64,000 nt of DNA from Sphingopyxis bauzanensis (GCF_002205675.1 NZ_NISK01000004.1:248001-312000), one strand, 5' to 3'. Counted from the first letter of the stretch, positions 53,336-63,344 are shown. Notes: generated from the sequence alone by a model not told the origin. A program made the numbers and translations.

Positions 53336-56300
53336 TCAGAAGCCGACGCTGGCCCCGACGCGGAAGTAGCGGCCCAGCACACCCGGGAAATAGGTGAGCG
53401 TTCCGCCGCCGGTCGGCGAGGGGAACGGCGGCTTACGGTCGAACAGGTTATCGACCACAAAGCGGACGCTGAAGCTCTTGTCGATGCGGTAGGTCATACC
53501 CGTGTTGAAATAGACGAAGCTGCCGACCCCATTCGGATTTCGAGCCGTTGGCGTGGCATCGGCATCGAACTTTGCCGGTCCGGTGTAATTGACCTGCAGG
53601 AAGGTGCTGAAGCCCTTGTTGTTATAATCAATCGTCCCAACCGCCTGATGCCGCGAATATCCCACCTCGCCATTGTCGGTCTCAATCGCAGAATTGGCAT
53701 CGGCGCGCGACGTCAGCGTATCGAGATACTGATAGCTGGCATTCAACCCGATATTCGAATCCGCCCCAAGGAAAGGCGTTGCTGTGCGGAAATCGAGCGC
53801 GGCCAGGATGCCCTTGTACCGCAACTCTGCGGCGTTGAAATAACCGGTGGAGATGAAATCGAGCTGATTGGTGGCATCGCGCGTAAACAGCTCGCAGAAC
53901 GGCGAATTGGGGAAATCGGCTGAATCATAACAATTCTCGACGATATCGTCCGACGCCAACTGGGTGATGACGTCCTTCACCTTGATGTCGACATAGTCGA
54001 CCGACAGCGAGAACCTCGGAATGAAGCTGGGCCGCAGCACCGCACCGATTGTGAAAGCGTTCGACTTTTCGTTCCGCAGGTTCGGATTGCCCACGACGGC
54101 CTGAAGGATGCTGGCATCATCCGAGGTCGCATCAAAATTGGCTGGAATTCCGTCCGCCGCGCAATTGGCAGCGCGCGTGGCGGGAGCCGGTCCTTCATCC
54201 TGATTGAACTGGTCGCAGGGATCTTCGGCAAACCCAAAGAAGCTGCTCGACGGGTTGAACGCCTCGGTGATGAACGGCGCACGGATCGCTCGGGTATAAT
54301 TGCCGCGGAGCGTGATATCGCGGATCGGCTGCCAACTGCCGCCGAGCGTCCAGGTCAGATCACCGCCTGCCGTCGAATGATCGACATAACGCGCGGCCGC
54401 CTGCAACTCGAGCGAGTAGATCAGCGGCACATTGTTGGACGGACTCACCAGCCCAGCCCGGAGTTCGCCGAATATCTCGTCGGTGTTATACTTGCCGTTG
54501 AGCGGCTGGATGACCACCGACTGCCCAAAGGCAACGCGATCGTTTGTCGGATCGCCATCACCGTCAGCATCGGTCAGCGGATCGGGATCGTCGCCACCAG
54601 CAAGGAATGCACCGGGATCGAAATCCTGCGATTCGGCGCGATGCTCGTAACCGATCGCAAATGAGAGATCGCCACCGGGCAACGCAAACAGCGGCCCCGC
54701 CAGCGAAGCCGTGAAGATCTTTTGCTTGTTGACCGACACCGGCCGCGTGATCGCAGTGACATAATCACGCGCCGCCTGCGAGGTCTGCATCCCGAAGAGG
54801 TTGAGCGGGGCACAGGTCGAGCTAATCGTTTCCGCCGGCGAATTCACCGCACCTGGACGGCAGATGATATTGCCATTCGCCGCCCCGCCATTGAACAAGC
54901 CTTCGTCGACCGCGTCCACGGCGTTGAAGAAATTCTGCGTAGCGATCGCGGGCACCTTGCCGGTCGTCTTTGATCGACCATAGTTTCCGACGATTTCGAA
55001 GGACCATTCGCGGCCACCGAGCCCGTCGAACTTGCCATCGAGGCCCAACACATAACGCTGAATTTCCACATTACCGGTCGCGCGCCCCGATATCACATCG
55101 GTATTGGCACGCTGCAACAGGAAGGTGTCGTCGATCGCCTGCGCCTGAATGATCGCTCGCGCCTGCGGTGTCAGGAACGGATTGTCAGTGCTCATCACAA
55201 TCGCGCCTGCGGGGTCGCCGGCATAGCCGAACAAATAGCTATTGTACTCCGGCTGATCGCGAAGATTGACGCCGCGGCTACGGCTGTACCAGCCCTCGCC
55301 GAACAAACGAATTTTGTCGGTGAGGTCAAAGCTCAGCAGCAAGTTGCCGCTATAGCGTTCGGTTTCCGTCAGCAGGTTGGACAGCGGCACAAGGCTGAAG
55401 CCGTTGCCGCCCGACGCATCGATGCTGAATGAGGTCGGATCGCCATTTTCATCAAGCGGGCCAAACGACGTCCCAAAATCGATCGGAATCAGATTGCCCG
55501 TCGCATCGAAGCGCAGAGCATTGCCCTGGGCATCAACAAAACCGCCTTGCGGGAAGCCAAGATTATTCGCCTGCCCCTGACTGACCGGGATGAAATCGAA
55601 TATGGTCGGGATACCGAATTCGGAAATCGTCGGAATACGGCGATCACGAAAGATGACATTGTCGAACGGCGAATCCGGATCGTTGGGCCGACCATAAAAA
55701 CCGCCATCGTAAAGGCGTGGGCGGGCGGTCTGTAGCAGCCCCTCGCCCTTGTTATATTCGCCCGAGATCGTGATGTTTGCTCGGCCATCGAGGAAGTTTT
55801 TGCCGGCGAGGCCGCGGAAACGATAGTTGGCCGCGTCGCCGCGGCTGGAAATGCCATATTGGCCGTCAATCTCGAGGCCTTCATAGTCGCGCTTCAGAAC
55901 GACGTTTACCGTACCCGCGATCGCGTCCGAACCATAGATCGGCGCACCGCCGATGACGATCGTTTCGACGCGATCGATAAGCTTGGTCGGAATGACGTTC
56001 AGGTCGACCTGGTTGCCACCCTGACCCGTCGGGCCAAAAATCGATGCGGTGTTCGAACCGACGAAGCGGCGCCCGTTGACCAATGTCAGGGTGCGTTCCG
56101 ACCCAAGACCCAAAAAGTTGACGAAACTTTGCCCGGGGCCGAAGCTCGACTGCGCACCAACCGGGCTGCTTCCCGGAACACCAAAGGCCGGCAGTTCATT
56201 GAGTGCTTGCCCGAGCGTCTCAAAGCCCCGCGATTCAATCTGGTCGCCGCTGATGACGACCGAGGGTTCGACGGTATCGAAATTGGCGCGCGAGATTCGA

Positions 56301-56467
56301 GATCCGGTCACGATGATCGCGCTGCCATCATCTGCTGCGGCGACCTCTTGCGGCGCGACGCTGCCGTCCGCTGCGCCACTTTCCTGCGCTTGGGCTGCCG
56401 TGGCCGATATGGTTAACGCGAGCGTGGATACACAGACGCTGAAAGCGGCTTTCGAGACTTTGATCAT
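53336..56467 (-). CDS. TonB-dependent outer-membrane receptor
   Basis: A 1043-residue TonB-dependent receptor. The signal peptide ends AQA near 28. The TonB box region IIVTGSRISRANFDT follows at about 50, then the plug (about 65-210: ETLGQALNELP, LVNGRRFVG, RVETIVIGGAPIYGSDAIAGTVNVVLKRD), and a large barrel ending in the Phe of GASVGF. It transports an unidentified substrate across the outer membrane. GGGGAA lies eight bases before the ATG. It is downstream of ahcY on the same strand (155 bp) but has its own terminator, and its lower GC sets it apart from the cluster. Confidence 0.92.
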   Translation of the reverse strand: MIKVSKAAFSVCVSTLALTISATAAQAQESGAADGSVAPQEVAAADDGSAIIVTGSRISRANFDTVEPSVVISGDQIESRGFETLGQALNELPAFGVPGSSPVGAQSSFGPGQSFVNFLGLGSERTLTLVNGRRFVGSNTASIFGPTGQGGNQVDLNVIPTKLIDRVETIVIGGAPIYGSDAIAGTVNVVLKRDYEGLEIDGQYGISSRGDAANYRFRGLAGKNFLDGRANITISGEYNKGEGLLQTARPRLYDGGFYGRPNDPDSPFDNVIFRDRRIPTISEFGIPTIFDFIPVSQGQANNLGFPQGGFVDAQGNALRFDATGNLIPIDFGTSFGPLDENGDPTSFSIDASGGNGFSLVPLSNLLTETERYSGNLLLSFDLTDKIRLFGEGWYSRSRGVNLRDQPEYNSYLFGYAGDPAGAIVMSTDNPFLTPQARAIIQAQAIDDTFLLQRANTDVISGRATGNVEIQRYVLGLDGKFDGLGGREWSFEIVGNYGRSKTTGKVPAIATQNFFNAVDAVDEGLFNGGAANGNIICRPGAVNSPAETISSTCAPLNLFGMQTSQAARDYVTAITRPVSVNKQKIFTASLAGPLFALPGGDLSFAIGYEHRAESQDFDPGAFLAGGDDPDPLTDADGDGDPTNDRVAFGQSVVIQPLNGKYNTDEIFGELRAGLVSPSNNVPLIYSLELQAAARYVDHSTAGGDLTWTLGGSWQPIRDITLRGNYTRAIRAPFITEAFNPSSSFFGFAEDPCDQFNQDEGPAPATRAANCAADGIPANFDATSDDASILQAVVGNPNLRNEKSNAFTIGAVLRPSFIPRFSLSVDYVDIKVKDVITQLASDDIVENCYDSADFPNSPFCELFTRDATNQLDFISTGYFNAAELRYKGILAALDFRTATPFLGADSNIGLNASYQYLDTLTSRADANSAIETDNGEVGYSRHQAVGTIDYNNKGFSTFLQVNYTGPAKFDADATPTARNPNGVGSFVYFNTGMTYRIDKSFSVRFVVDNLFDRKPPFPSPTGGGTLTYFPGVLGRYFRVGASVGF

Positions 56468-56622
56468 CGTAATATTCCCCGGTTGTCTAGGAGTTTAAAC
56501 CCACCCTTCCGGCCAGAATAGGACTCAAAGCCCAAGTTTCTATTAAAAAGTCACTCGCCCCGTCTCTTTCTGCGCAAGTGTTGCGGCGACGACACTGCCG
56601 CCGCCGCAAGCCATGCAGATGA

Positions 56623-58038
56623 TCAATACCGATAATGGTCAGGCTTGAACGGCCCCGCCACCGGCACGCCGATATAATCGGCCTGCTTCTGGCTCAGCTG
56701 GCTCAACTTCACGCCCAGCTTGTCCAGGTGCAGCGCTGCAACCTTTTCATCGAGGTGCTTGGGCAGGACGTACACGTCGTTGCCGTACTGCTCGGCGCGC
56801 GTCCACAGCTCGATCTGCGCCAGCGTCTGGTTGGTGAAGCTCGCCGACATCACAAAGCTCGGGTGACCCGTCGCGTTGCCGAGGTTCACGAGGCGGCCCT
56901 TCGACAGGATGATGATCTGCTTGCCGTCGGGGAATTCGACCAGGTCGACCTGCGGCTTCACTTCGGTCCACTTGTAATTCGCGAGCGCCGCGATCTGGAT
57001 CTCGCTGTCGAAATGGCCGATGTTGCAGACGATCGCCATATTCTTCATCGCCGCCATATGTTCGGCGGTGATCACATCGGCATTGCCGGTCGCCGTGACA
57101 AAGATGTCCGAACGCTTGACGGCTTCGTCCATCGTCACGACCTCGAAGCCTTCCATCGCCGCCTGCAAGGCACAGATCGGGTCGATTTCGGTGACGAGGA
57201 CGCGCGCGCCGCCGTTGCGGAGCGACTGGGCGCTGCCCTTGCCGACGTCGCCGAAGCCCGCAACCGTGGCAACCTTGCCCGCGAGCATCACGTCGGTGCC
57301 GCGGCGGATCGCGTCGACGAGCGACTCTTTACAGCCATAGAGGTTGTCGAACTTCGACTTGGTGACGCTGTCGTTGACGTTGATCGCGGGGAAGGGCAGC
57401 TCGCCCTTCTTGGCGATGTGGTAGAGGCGGTGGACGCCGGTCGTCGTTTCCTCCGACACGCCCTTGATCGCCTTGACCGTCTTGGTCAGGTAGCCGGGGT
57501 TCGCGGCAACAAACGCCTTCAGCGCGCGCTGCATCTCGATCTCTTCTTCATTCTCGGGCGCGGGCATCTCCTGTCCGGCTTCGAGCTTCGCGCCCCACAG
57601 CGCGAACATCGTCGCGTCGCCGCCGTCGTCAAGGATCAGGTTGCAGGTTTCCCCCGCTTCGATGCCCCAGTCGAAGATGCGGCCGACATAGTCCCAGTAA
57701 TCGGCGAGGCTTTCACCCTTCACCGCGAACACCGGCACACCCGTCGCGGCGATCGCGGCTGCGGCATGGTCCTGCGTCGAAAAGATGTTGCACGTCGCCC
57801 AGCGGACCTCGGCGCCCAATGCGGTCAGCGTCTCGATCAGCACCGCGGTCTGGATCGTCATGTGCAGCGAACCGACAATCTTCGCACCCTTCAGCGGCTG
57901 CGACGCGCCAAACTCTGCGCGCAGCGCCATCAGGCCGGGCATTTCGGTTTCGGCGATGTTGATTTCCTTGCGACCGAAGTCGGCAAGCGCAATGTCAGCA
58001 ACGACATAATCACGGGTATCGGCGGCGAGAGTGGCCAC
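56623..58038 (-). CDS. ahcY: Adenosylhomocysteinase
   Basis: A 471-residue S-adenosylhomocysteine hydrolase that splits SAH to adenosine and homocysteine, relieving product inhibition of methyltransferases. It has [15 protein letters not shown] near the start, the NAD-binding [10 protein letters not shown] segment near 265 and the conserved terminal PDHYRY. It contains the extra insert (about 40 residues) typical of the long class found in many proteobacteria. AGGAG precedes the start. A GGCCGC-TCGCCT-GCGGCC hairpin lies at 58066-58083 in the leader. Confidence 0.95.
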   Translation of the reverse strand: MATLAADTRDYVVADIALADFGRKEINIAETEMPGLMALRAEFGASQPLKGAKIVGSLHMTIQTAVLIETLTALGAEVRWATCNIFSTQDHAAAAIAATGVPVFAVKGESLADYWDYVGRIFDWGIEAGETCNLILDDGGDATMFALWGAKLEAGQEMPAPENEEEIEMQRALKAFVAANPGYLTKTVKAIKGVSEETTTGVHRLYHIAKKGELPFPAINVNDSVTKSKFDNLYGCKESLVDAIRRGTDVMLAGKVATVAGFGDVGKGSAQSLRNGGARVLVTEIDPICALQAAMEGFEVVTMDEAVKRSDIFVTATGNADVITAEHMAAMKNMAIVCNIGHFDSEIQIAALANYKWTEVKPQVDLVEFPDGKQIIILSKGRLVNLGNATGHPSFVMSASFTNQTLAQIELWTRAEQYGNDVYVLPKHLDEKVAALHLDKLGVKLSQLSQKQADYIGVPVAGPFKPDHYRY

Positions 58039-58441
58039 GGCTAAATCTCCTGTAGGCGAGTATCGGCCGCAGGCGAGCGGCCACGAAAAGTCAGGTAATT
58101 ATGTTGCGCGCCCTAGCTCAAAGCGCTCTTCGGATCAAATATAAACTTTTCTTTATATCGCAATTGCCGGGCGCTCCGCCGGGGGCCGCGAACGCGCGAA
58201 TTGCAGGCGCAAAATGCACCGGGGCGAAAATTTATTTTCAACGGGCGTAATTGTGACAGTCGGGGCCGCAAAATTGTGACACCGAGTCGGCCAAGCCAAG
58301 ATTCTGAAAGTCTTGACTTATAATGCGCCATGCGAAGAGCATAATTAGCTATTGTGACACGAGTGTTACAATATACCGAAAACATTGACTTTCCAGCTGA
58401 TGGAGCAGAAAATCGGCTAAAGTTTTCTGGGAGATAGAGAG
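58039..58441. promoter_or_regulatory. Divergent regulatory region between ahcY and the TPR gene
   Basis: 403 bp without a gene. Three copies of the decamer ATTGTGACA (with flanking A or T) occur at about 58249, 58272 and 58350; the last is part of an inverted repeat ATTGTGACAC-GA-GTGTTACAAT (58351-58372). TTGACT at 58385 with GAAAAT 17 bases on could be the TPR promoter. The ahcY leader holds a GGCCGC hairpin at 58066. Confidence 0.5.
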
Positions 58442-58840
58442 ATGAAAAAAATATTGCTGCCGCTGATCGCATTGGCTTTTGCGACCCCGGCTGCTGCGCA
58501 ATCGATCATCGTCGTGACCGGACCGCAAGCCGAGTCGACGGCGCTGCCCGTCGCCTATGCCGAGCTGCGCGCTGGTGAAAATCACGCCGCGGTCGCCAAG
58601 CTGACCGGCGATACCGATCTCGACGCCCGTGACCCGTCGCGGCTGATCAACCTCGGCACCGCTTATGCTCGTCTGGGTCGCACCAGTGACGCCGCCGCCG
58701 CCTATGACGCGGCCCTCGCCAGCCCGATCCGCTACGACCTCGAACTCGCCGATGGGCGTTATGTCGATTCGCGCTGGGCCGCCCGCACCGCGCGTGCGAA
58801 CCTCGCGGCGGGGCGTCCGCAGCTGGCGCTGGCGCGCTAA
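58442..58840 (+). CDS. Exported TPR-like protein
   Basis: A 132-residue protein with a signal peptide (MKKILLPLIALAFATPAAA). The middle has a single tetratricopeptide-like motif (ADPSRLINLGTAYARLGRTSDAAAAYDAAL, about 60-92). The C-terminus is helical and basic. Function unknown, but the TPR suggests a protein-binding role in the periplasm. Preceded by the three ATTGTGACA motifs. GGGAG precedes the ATG. Its stop overlaps that of the convergent AlgH-family gene. Confidence 0.78.
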   Translation: MKKILLPLIALAFATPAAAQSIIVVTGPQAESTALPVAYAELRAGENHAAVAKLTGDTDLDARDPSRLINLGTAYARLGRTSDAAAAYDAALASPIRYDLELADGRYVDSRWAARTARANLAAGRPQLALAR

Positions 58841-59400
58841 GCCTCGCCACCCTCGGTTGTCAGCAAGCGGGCGTCCACTCCCGCTTCGGCAAACGCAGCC
58901 TGCCAGCGTTTGGCGGGCGGCGTGTCGAACAACAAGGCGTCGCTGCCCGGCGTGACGTGCCACCCGTGGCGCACCATCTCGCCCTCGAGCTGCCCCGCCG
59001 ACCATCCTGCATAGCCCAGCGCCACCAGCCAGCGTGACGGCCCGCGCCCTTCGCCGATCGCGCGCAAAATGTCGTGCGAGCTCGATACCATCCAGCGATC
59101 GCTGACCTGCACCGCCTCCTGCCCGCCCCAATCCATGCTGTGCAGCACGAACCCGCGCGAGGGCTCGACCGGTCCGCCCACGAAAACCGGCTGTTCGAGC
59201 GGATCGTCGTGCGCGATGTCGAGCTGATCGAGCACCGCGCCCACGGTCATCCCGGCCATCGGGTCGGAAATCCCGATCCCCATCGCGCCTTCCTCGTCAT
59301 GGCTGATCATCGCGATCACCGAATGCTCGAAGCGGGGATCGCCGATCCCGGGCAGCGCGAGCAGCAACTGGCCGGTGAACCAAATGGGGTCTGTCTCCAT
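58837..59400 (-). CDS. YqgE/AlgH family protein (UPF0301)
   Basis: A 187-residue protein of the AlgH/YqgE family, with GQLLLALPGIGDPRFEHSVI near the start, DEEGAMGIGISDP, FVGGPVEPSRGFVLH and GYAGWSAGQLEGE. The family is conserved but of debated function. I start at 59400 for a family-typical length; an ATG at 59481 with a close AGGGGA would add 27 residues. Longer frames to 59619 are non-coding. Overlaps the TPR gene end by four bases. Confidence 0.88.
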   Translation of the reverse strand: METDPIWFTGQLLLALPGIGDPRFEHSVIAMISHDEEGAMGIGISDPMAGMTVGAVLDQLDIAHDDPLEQPVFVGGPVEPSRGFVLHSMDWGGQEAVQVSDRWMVSSSHDILRAIGEGRGPSRWLVALGYAGWSAGQLEGEMVRHGWHVTPGSDALLFDTPPAKRWQAAFAEAGVDARLLTTEGGEA

Positions 59401-59636
59401 CGCGCCATCATGCAGCGGCGGGACGGGGCGGTCCAGCACCTTTGGCGAGCGGGACACGCCTTTGGGGTGGGGAGCTGTCATTCGTCCCCTAACGTCGCCC
59501 CCGCTAAGGCGTGGGCCGCAAGCGGCTCTTTCCTCCCAAAATCCTACCCCCACCCCTCTTACCAACCTTGACTCCCGCCCCGCCCGACCCAATGTCTCGC
59601 TGACTAGAAATCCCCTCAACGAAAAGGATGCCGACC

Positions 59637-60119
59637 ATGACGATCCAGCCCGGCGACAAGCTGCCCGACGCCACCTTTGTAAAGGTCACCGAAAACGGTC
59701 CCGAGCAGGTCAGCACCGCCGATTATTTCAAGGGCCGCAAGGTTGCGCTGTTTTCGGTCCCCGGCGCCTTCACCCCTACCTGCTCGGCCAAGCATCTGCC
59801 GGGCTTCGTTGAAAAGGCCGACGAGCTGAAGGCGAAGGGCGTCGACGAAATCGTCTGCACCGCGGTCAACGACGCGTTCGTGATGGGCGCGTGGGGCAAG
59901 AGCGGCAATGCTGGCGACGCCGTCACCATGCTCGCCGACGGCAACGGTGATTTCGCCGAAGCGGTAGGGCTGACCATGGACGGCAAGGCATTTGGCATGG
60001 GCAAGCGTGGCCAGCGTTTCTCGATGATCGTCAACGACGGCGTCGTCGAACAGCTCAACGTCGAGGCGCCCGGCGAATTCAAGGTATCGAGCGCGGACCA
60101 TATGCTCGAGCAGCTGTAA
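59637..60119 (+). CDS. Peroxiredoxin (Prx5-type)
   Basis: A 160-residue peroxiredoxin that reduces peroxides. The catalytic motif is PGAFTPTCS with the peroxidatic Cys49; a second Cys lies in DEIVCTAVND near 72, so it may work as an atypical 2-Cys enzyme. I start at the second ATG (59637), where GAAAAGG is nine bases upstream; the first ATG at 59628 overlaps that RBS. Confidence 0.92.
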   Translation: MTIQPGDKLPDATFVKVTENGPEQVSTADYFKGRKVALFSVPGAFTPTCSAKHLPGFVEKADELKAKGVDEIVCTAVNDAFVMGAWGKSGNAGDAVTMLADGNGDFAEAVGLTMDGKAFGMGKRGQRFSMIVNDGVVEQLNVEAPGEFKVSSADHMLEQL

Positions 60120-60127
60120 GTCGATAA

Positions 60128-60235
60128 TCCCCCTCCCTTCCAGGGAGAGGTTAGGGGTGGGTGCGAGCGAAGCGAGCACGGGCCCGGCGCCTGACGGGGC
60201 CACCCACCCCCAGCCCCTCCCTGAGAGGGAGGGGA
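60128..60235. repeat. GC-rich intergenic palindromic repeat
   Basis: CCCCTCCCT... and ...AGGGAGGGG ends pair, with an inner GTGCGAGCGAAGCGAGCAC hairpin. It separates the peroxiredoxin and AMP nucleosidase genes. Confidence 0.65.
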
Positions 60236-60287
60236 GATTTATGCCCACCCCTTCCCTTTTGTCACAATTTCGTGCAACAGCGTCGCG

Positions 60288-61775
60288 ATGACATCAGACG
60301 CATCGCACCCATCCGACATCGCTGACCCCACTGCTCTCGTCGAAGAGGTCATCGCCGAACTGCAAGACAGGTTCCGCGCCTCGGTCTCCAACCTCAAATC
60401 CGCCATCGCCGCCTATGTCCGCGATCGCACCTTGCCGCCAGCCGATGCCGCAGCCACCGGGCTGTTCGACTATCCGGCGATCCGCCTGACCACCACCGGC
60501 GAACAGCGCGAAGGGCAGAAGGGGCATAACCTCGCCTTTGGCCAGTTCGAGCGCGCGGGCGTATTTGTCACCACCGTGACGCGCCCCGACCTGTTCGCCG
60601 ATTATTTGCGCGACCAGCTCGGTCTGCTCGCGCGTCATTATGACATCACGCTGGAGGTCACGCGCACCGGGCAGCAGATCCCCTTCCCCTATGTGCTTGA
60701 CGCCAGCGATGGGTCGGACATGGGCGGGGTCACCCCGCTCGAACTCGCGCGCCACTTCCCGACCACCGAGCTTGCCGACATCGGCGACGAGCTCGCTGAC
60801 GGCTTGTTCGGCGCCGATCCAACCGCGTCGCAGCCGCTCGCACTGTTCGACGCGCTGCGCACCGACTTTTCGCTCGCGCGCCTCCGCCACTACACCGGCA
60901 CCGCGCCCGAACATTTCCAGCGCTACATCTTGTTCACCAACTACCACCGCTATGTCGACGAATTCGTCGCCTGGGCGGGGGCGCAGGTCGGGCAAGGGCG
61001 CTACATCGCGCTCGCGGGCGCGGCGGGGCTTTACGTCGACCAGCCCGGCGTCAACGCCAGCGCGCTTGTTGCCGACAGCGCCTGGCGACGGCACCAGATG
61101 CCCGCCTACCACCTGATCGCCCCCGACGGCGGCGGCATCACGCTCGTCAACATCGGCGTCGGCCCGTCAAACGCCAAGACGATCTGCGACCATCTTGCGG
61201 TGCTGCGGCCCGAGGCGTGGCTGATGATCGGTCACTGCGGTGGGCTGCGCCCCAGCCAGCGGATCGGCGACTATGTCCTCGCCCACGCCTATCTGCGCGA
61301 CGACCATATCCTCGACGCGGTGCTGCCGGTGGCCATCCCGATCCCGCCGATCGCCGAGGTCCAACAGGCTTTGGCGAGCGCCGCAGAGTCGGTCTCCGGC
61401 GCGACCGGCGCCGACCTTAAAAAACGCATGCGGACCGGCACCGTCGTCACCACCGACGACCGCAACTGGGAACTGCGCTACACCGACAGCGCGCTGCGCT
61501 TCTCGCAATCGCGCGCGATCGGCATCGACATGGAATCGGCGACGATCGCCGCGCAGGGTTACCGCTTCCGCGTCCCCTATGGGACGCTCCTCTGCGTCAG
61601 CGACAAACCGCTGCACGGCGAACTCAAGCTGCCCGGACAGGCAAACCGCTTCTACGAAGAAGCGATCGCCGCGCACCTCCAGATCGGCATACGCGCGTGC
61701 GAGACGATGCGCGACGAGGGCGCCAAGCTGCATAGCCGCAAATTACGCGCGTTCAACGAGCCCCCGTTCCGCTAA
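60288..61775 (+). CDS. amn: AMP nucleosidase
   Basis: A 495-residue AMP nucleosidase that splits AMP to adenine and ribose 5-phosphate, controlling AMP levels. The N-terminal regulatory domain (about 1-170) precedes a purine-nucleoside-phosphorylase-like catalytic domain with GVGPSNAKTICDHL, LMIGHCGGL and GIDMESATIAA, where Glu contacts the ribose. The length matches E. coli Amn (484). Monocistronic. Confidence 0.93.
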   Translation: MTSDASHPSDIADPTALVEEVIAELQDRFRASVSNLKSAIAAYVRDRTLPPADAAATGLFDYPAIRLTTTGEQREGQKGHNLAFGQFERAGVFVTTVTRPDLFADYLRDQLGLLARHYDITLEVTRTGQQIPFPYVLDASDGSDMGGVTPLELARHFPTTELADIGDELADGLFGADPTASQPLALFDALRTDFSLARLRHYTGTAPEHFQRYILFTNYHRYVDEFVAWAGAQVGQGRYIALAGAAGLYVDQPGVNASALVADSAWRRHQMPAYHLIAPDGGGITLVNIGVGPSNAKTICDHLAVLRPEAWLMIGHCGGLRPSQRIGDYVLAHAYLRDDHILDAVLPVAIPIPPIAEVQQALASAAESVSGATGADLKKRMRTGTVVTTDDRNWELRYTDSALRFSQSRAIGIDMESATIAAQGYRFRVPYGTLLCVSDKPLHGELKLPGQANRFYEEAIAAHLQIGIRACETMRDEGAKLHSRKLRAFNEPPFR

Positions 61776-61780
61776 TCGAT

Positions 61781-61869
61781 TCGCCGCCCCCGCGAAGCGG
61801 GGGCCGCTGTCGGCTTACGCGGCGACGCGGGAAGGAGCCGCTCGTGGCCCCCGCCTCCACGGGGGCGCC
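61781..61869. repeat. GC-rich palindromic repeat, family A copy 2
   Basis: CGCCGCCCCCGCGAAGCGGG ... GTGGCCCCCGCC, related to 24285-24370 in the core GGGCCGCTG..GACGC..GGCCCCCGCC. Lies between the convergent amn gene and the secreted protein. Confidence 0.7.
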
Positions 61870-61909
61870 GAATTTGTTTCGGTGCAGCTAATGTTCGCGC
61901 CCCAGCGCC

Positions 61910-62731
61910 CTATTTCACCGGTCGGCAATCCTTGAGCCACACCGACGACAGGCCGTAATCCAGCTGATCGAACGTCCCGGTCAGCTCAACATGCTTGTTG
62001 GGCTTCAACTGCAATGCATACGCCCCCTGCCCCTTGGCCAGGACGCAGTTGACCGAAAGGCCCGCCGACGCACGACCAGGGATGATGTCGGTCAGCACAT
62101 TGGCGAGCAGTTTCCATTCGACGCGGTAGCTGTCGCCGACCAGTCCGACATAGGACACCGGCCCGTAAAGGGTGAATTGCCGCCCCTCATAACGCTTCTG
62201 AACCGCGGCATTATTCTTGTCGGCCTGCCCGGTGATGTCCTGCGAGAACCGCAGCACGCTCATGCGAACCGGGGCGCCGGGAGCGCTGGTCGCGCCCAGC
62301 CCCTTCGCCGCGAGCGCGTCGCCCGCTTTTCCGCCTTTCAGCTGGGTCAGGATGCCGCACATTTCGGCCTTGGCCGCGGCATCGGGAATGCCCATCCCGG
62401 CGCGCAGCTTGGCCTCCATGCGCACCGTCCCTGCACCGTCGGCGGCAATCTCGATCGGAAAGGGTCGCGACTTTCCGGTCGGCGGCGGTTCGACCAGCAT
62501 TGCGCCGCCATCGGGCTCGACGGCCAGGATCGCATAGCCTTTGGAAGCGATGATGCCGTTGAGCTGCCCGATTGCGCTTTTCTTGCTCATGTTCGGCACG
62601 GTGGTCGTCGCGACAAAGCGCAACCCGGTGAGGGGATTGCCTTTTTTGACAAAACTATCTTCGCACGTCGCTGCTTGCGCCGTCCCGGCGCCCAGAAGCA
62701 GGCCAGAGACGGCCAGGAATACGCGCTTCAC
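61910..62731 (-). CDS. Exported protein with possible OB-fold (tRNA_anti-like) domain
   Basis: A 273-residue protein starting at a GTG (VKRVFLAVSGLLLGAG) with AAAGG seven bases upstream and a signal peptide ending near AQA. The C-terminal half (about 175-273: YEGRQFTLYGPVSYVG ... YALQLKPNKHVELTGTFDQLDYGLSSVWLKDCRP) resembles a tRNA_anti-like OB domain. The N-terminal half contains a conserved Gly/Pro pattern but no known domain. A longer frame to 62866 is rejected. Function unknown. Confidence 0.75.
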   Translation of the reverse strand: MKRVFLAVSGLLLGAGTAQAATCEDSFVKKGNPLTGLRFVATTTVPNMSKKSAIGQLNGIIASKGYAILAVEPDGGAMLVEPPPTGKSRPFPIEIAADGAGTVRMEAKLRAGMGIPDAAAKAEMCGILTQLKGGKAGDALAAKGLGATSAPGAPVRMSVLRFSQDITGQADKNNAAVQKRYEGRQFTLYGPVSYVGLVGDSYRVEWKLLANVLTDIIPGRASAGLSVNCVLAKGQGAYALQLKPNKHVELTGTFDQLDYGLSSVWLKDCRPVK

Positions 62732-62831
62732 ACGGTTGCCTTTCGTTGCATCGGAACGCGTTTCATTGCCGCCCCGATGGCCGAATGCCACCGCAAAGAT
62801 GTACCGGGTATCTCGTCGCCGACACGCCCGT

Positions 62832-63314
62832 TCAGCGATACATGTCGTTGCGCAAGTGGATGCCATGCTCGATCCATACTTTCAGTGCGCACAGCATCTG
62901 CGACCAGCCCTGGCAATTGCCATAGCTGGCACCCAGCGCCCCCTGATTTTCGCGCCAGCCCTCCTCGGCGATTTCGACCAGCGTCCGACCATCGTCGAGC
63001 GCGGTGAAGCTCATCGTTACCCGGGTGCGGTAATCGGCTTCCGCCAGCTCGCCGTCCGCGACGTTCGGCGCCTCGCCTTCGCTCGCCTGCCATTCGAGGA
63101 CGATCTTCTCATCCTGGACAACCTCGATCACATATACCGGGAAGATACCGGGGAAGTCGTGGAAGTCCCACGTCACCGTAGCCCCCGCCTGCAGTCGCCC
63201 CTGCGCGCCCCCAGTCGTGAAATATTCCGACAGCTGCGCGGGGTCGACAACCGCCTCGAATACACGGTGGACCGGCTTCGCGATCCGCGCCGCCACTCGA
63301 AACTTAAGCTCCAT
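62832..63314 (-). CDS. SRPBCC/AHSA1 domain protein
   Basis: A 160-residue START-like protein of the AHSA1 branch: IAKPVHRVFEAVVDPAQLSEYFTTG near the N-terminus, WDFHDF and IVLEWQ in the middle, and a terminal helix (GWSQMLCALKVWIEHG). It is divergent from an ArsR-family regulator with a palindromic operator between them, the typical pairing in which such genes are controlled. Ligand unknown. Confidence 0.85.
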   Translation of the reverse strand: MELKFRVAARIAKPVHRVFEAVVDPAQLSEYFTTGGAQGRLQAGATVTWDFHDFPGIFPVYVIEVVQDEKIVLEWQASEGEAPNVADGELAEADYRTRVTMSFTALDDGRTLVEIAEEGWRENQGALGASYGNCQGWSQMLCALKVWIEHGIHLRNDMYR

Positions 63315-63344
63315 TGACCCTCTCCGCTTGATTCGCCTGTCATT

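Noticed and set aside
56635-58044. A 469-codon plus-strand frame across ahcY
   Set aside because: Antisense shadow of a highly conserved enzyme; the translation is rich in Arg, Asp and His and has no domain.
58039-58130. A SAH or SAM/SAH riboswitch before ahcY
   Set aside because: Only a simple GGCCGC hairpin is seen; I cannot match the conserved core of either riboswitch.
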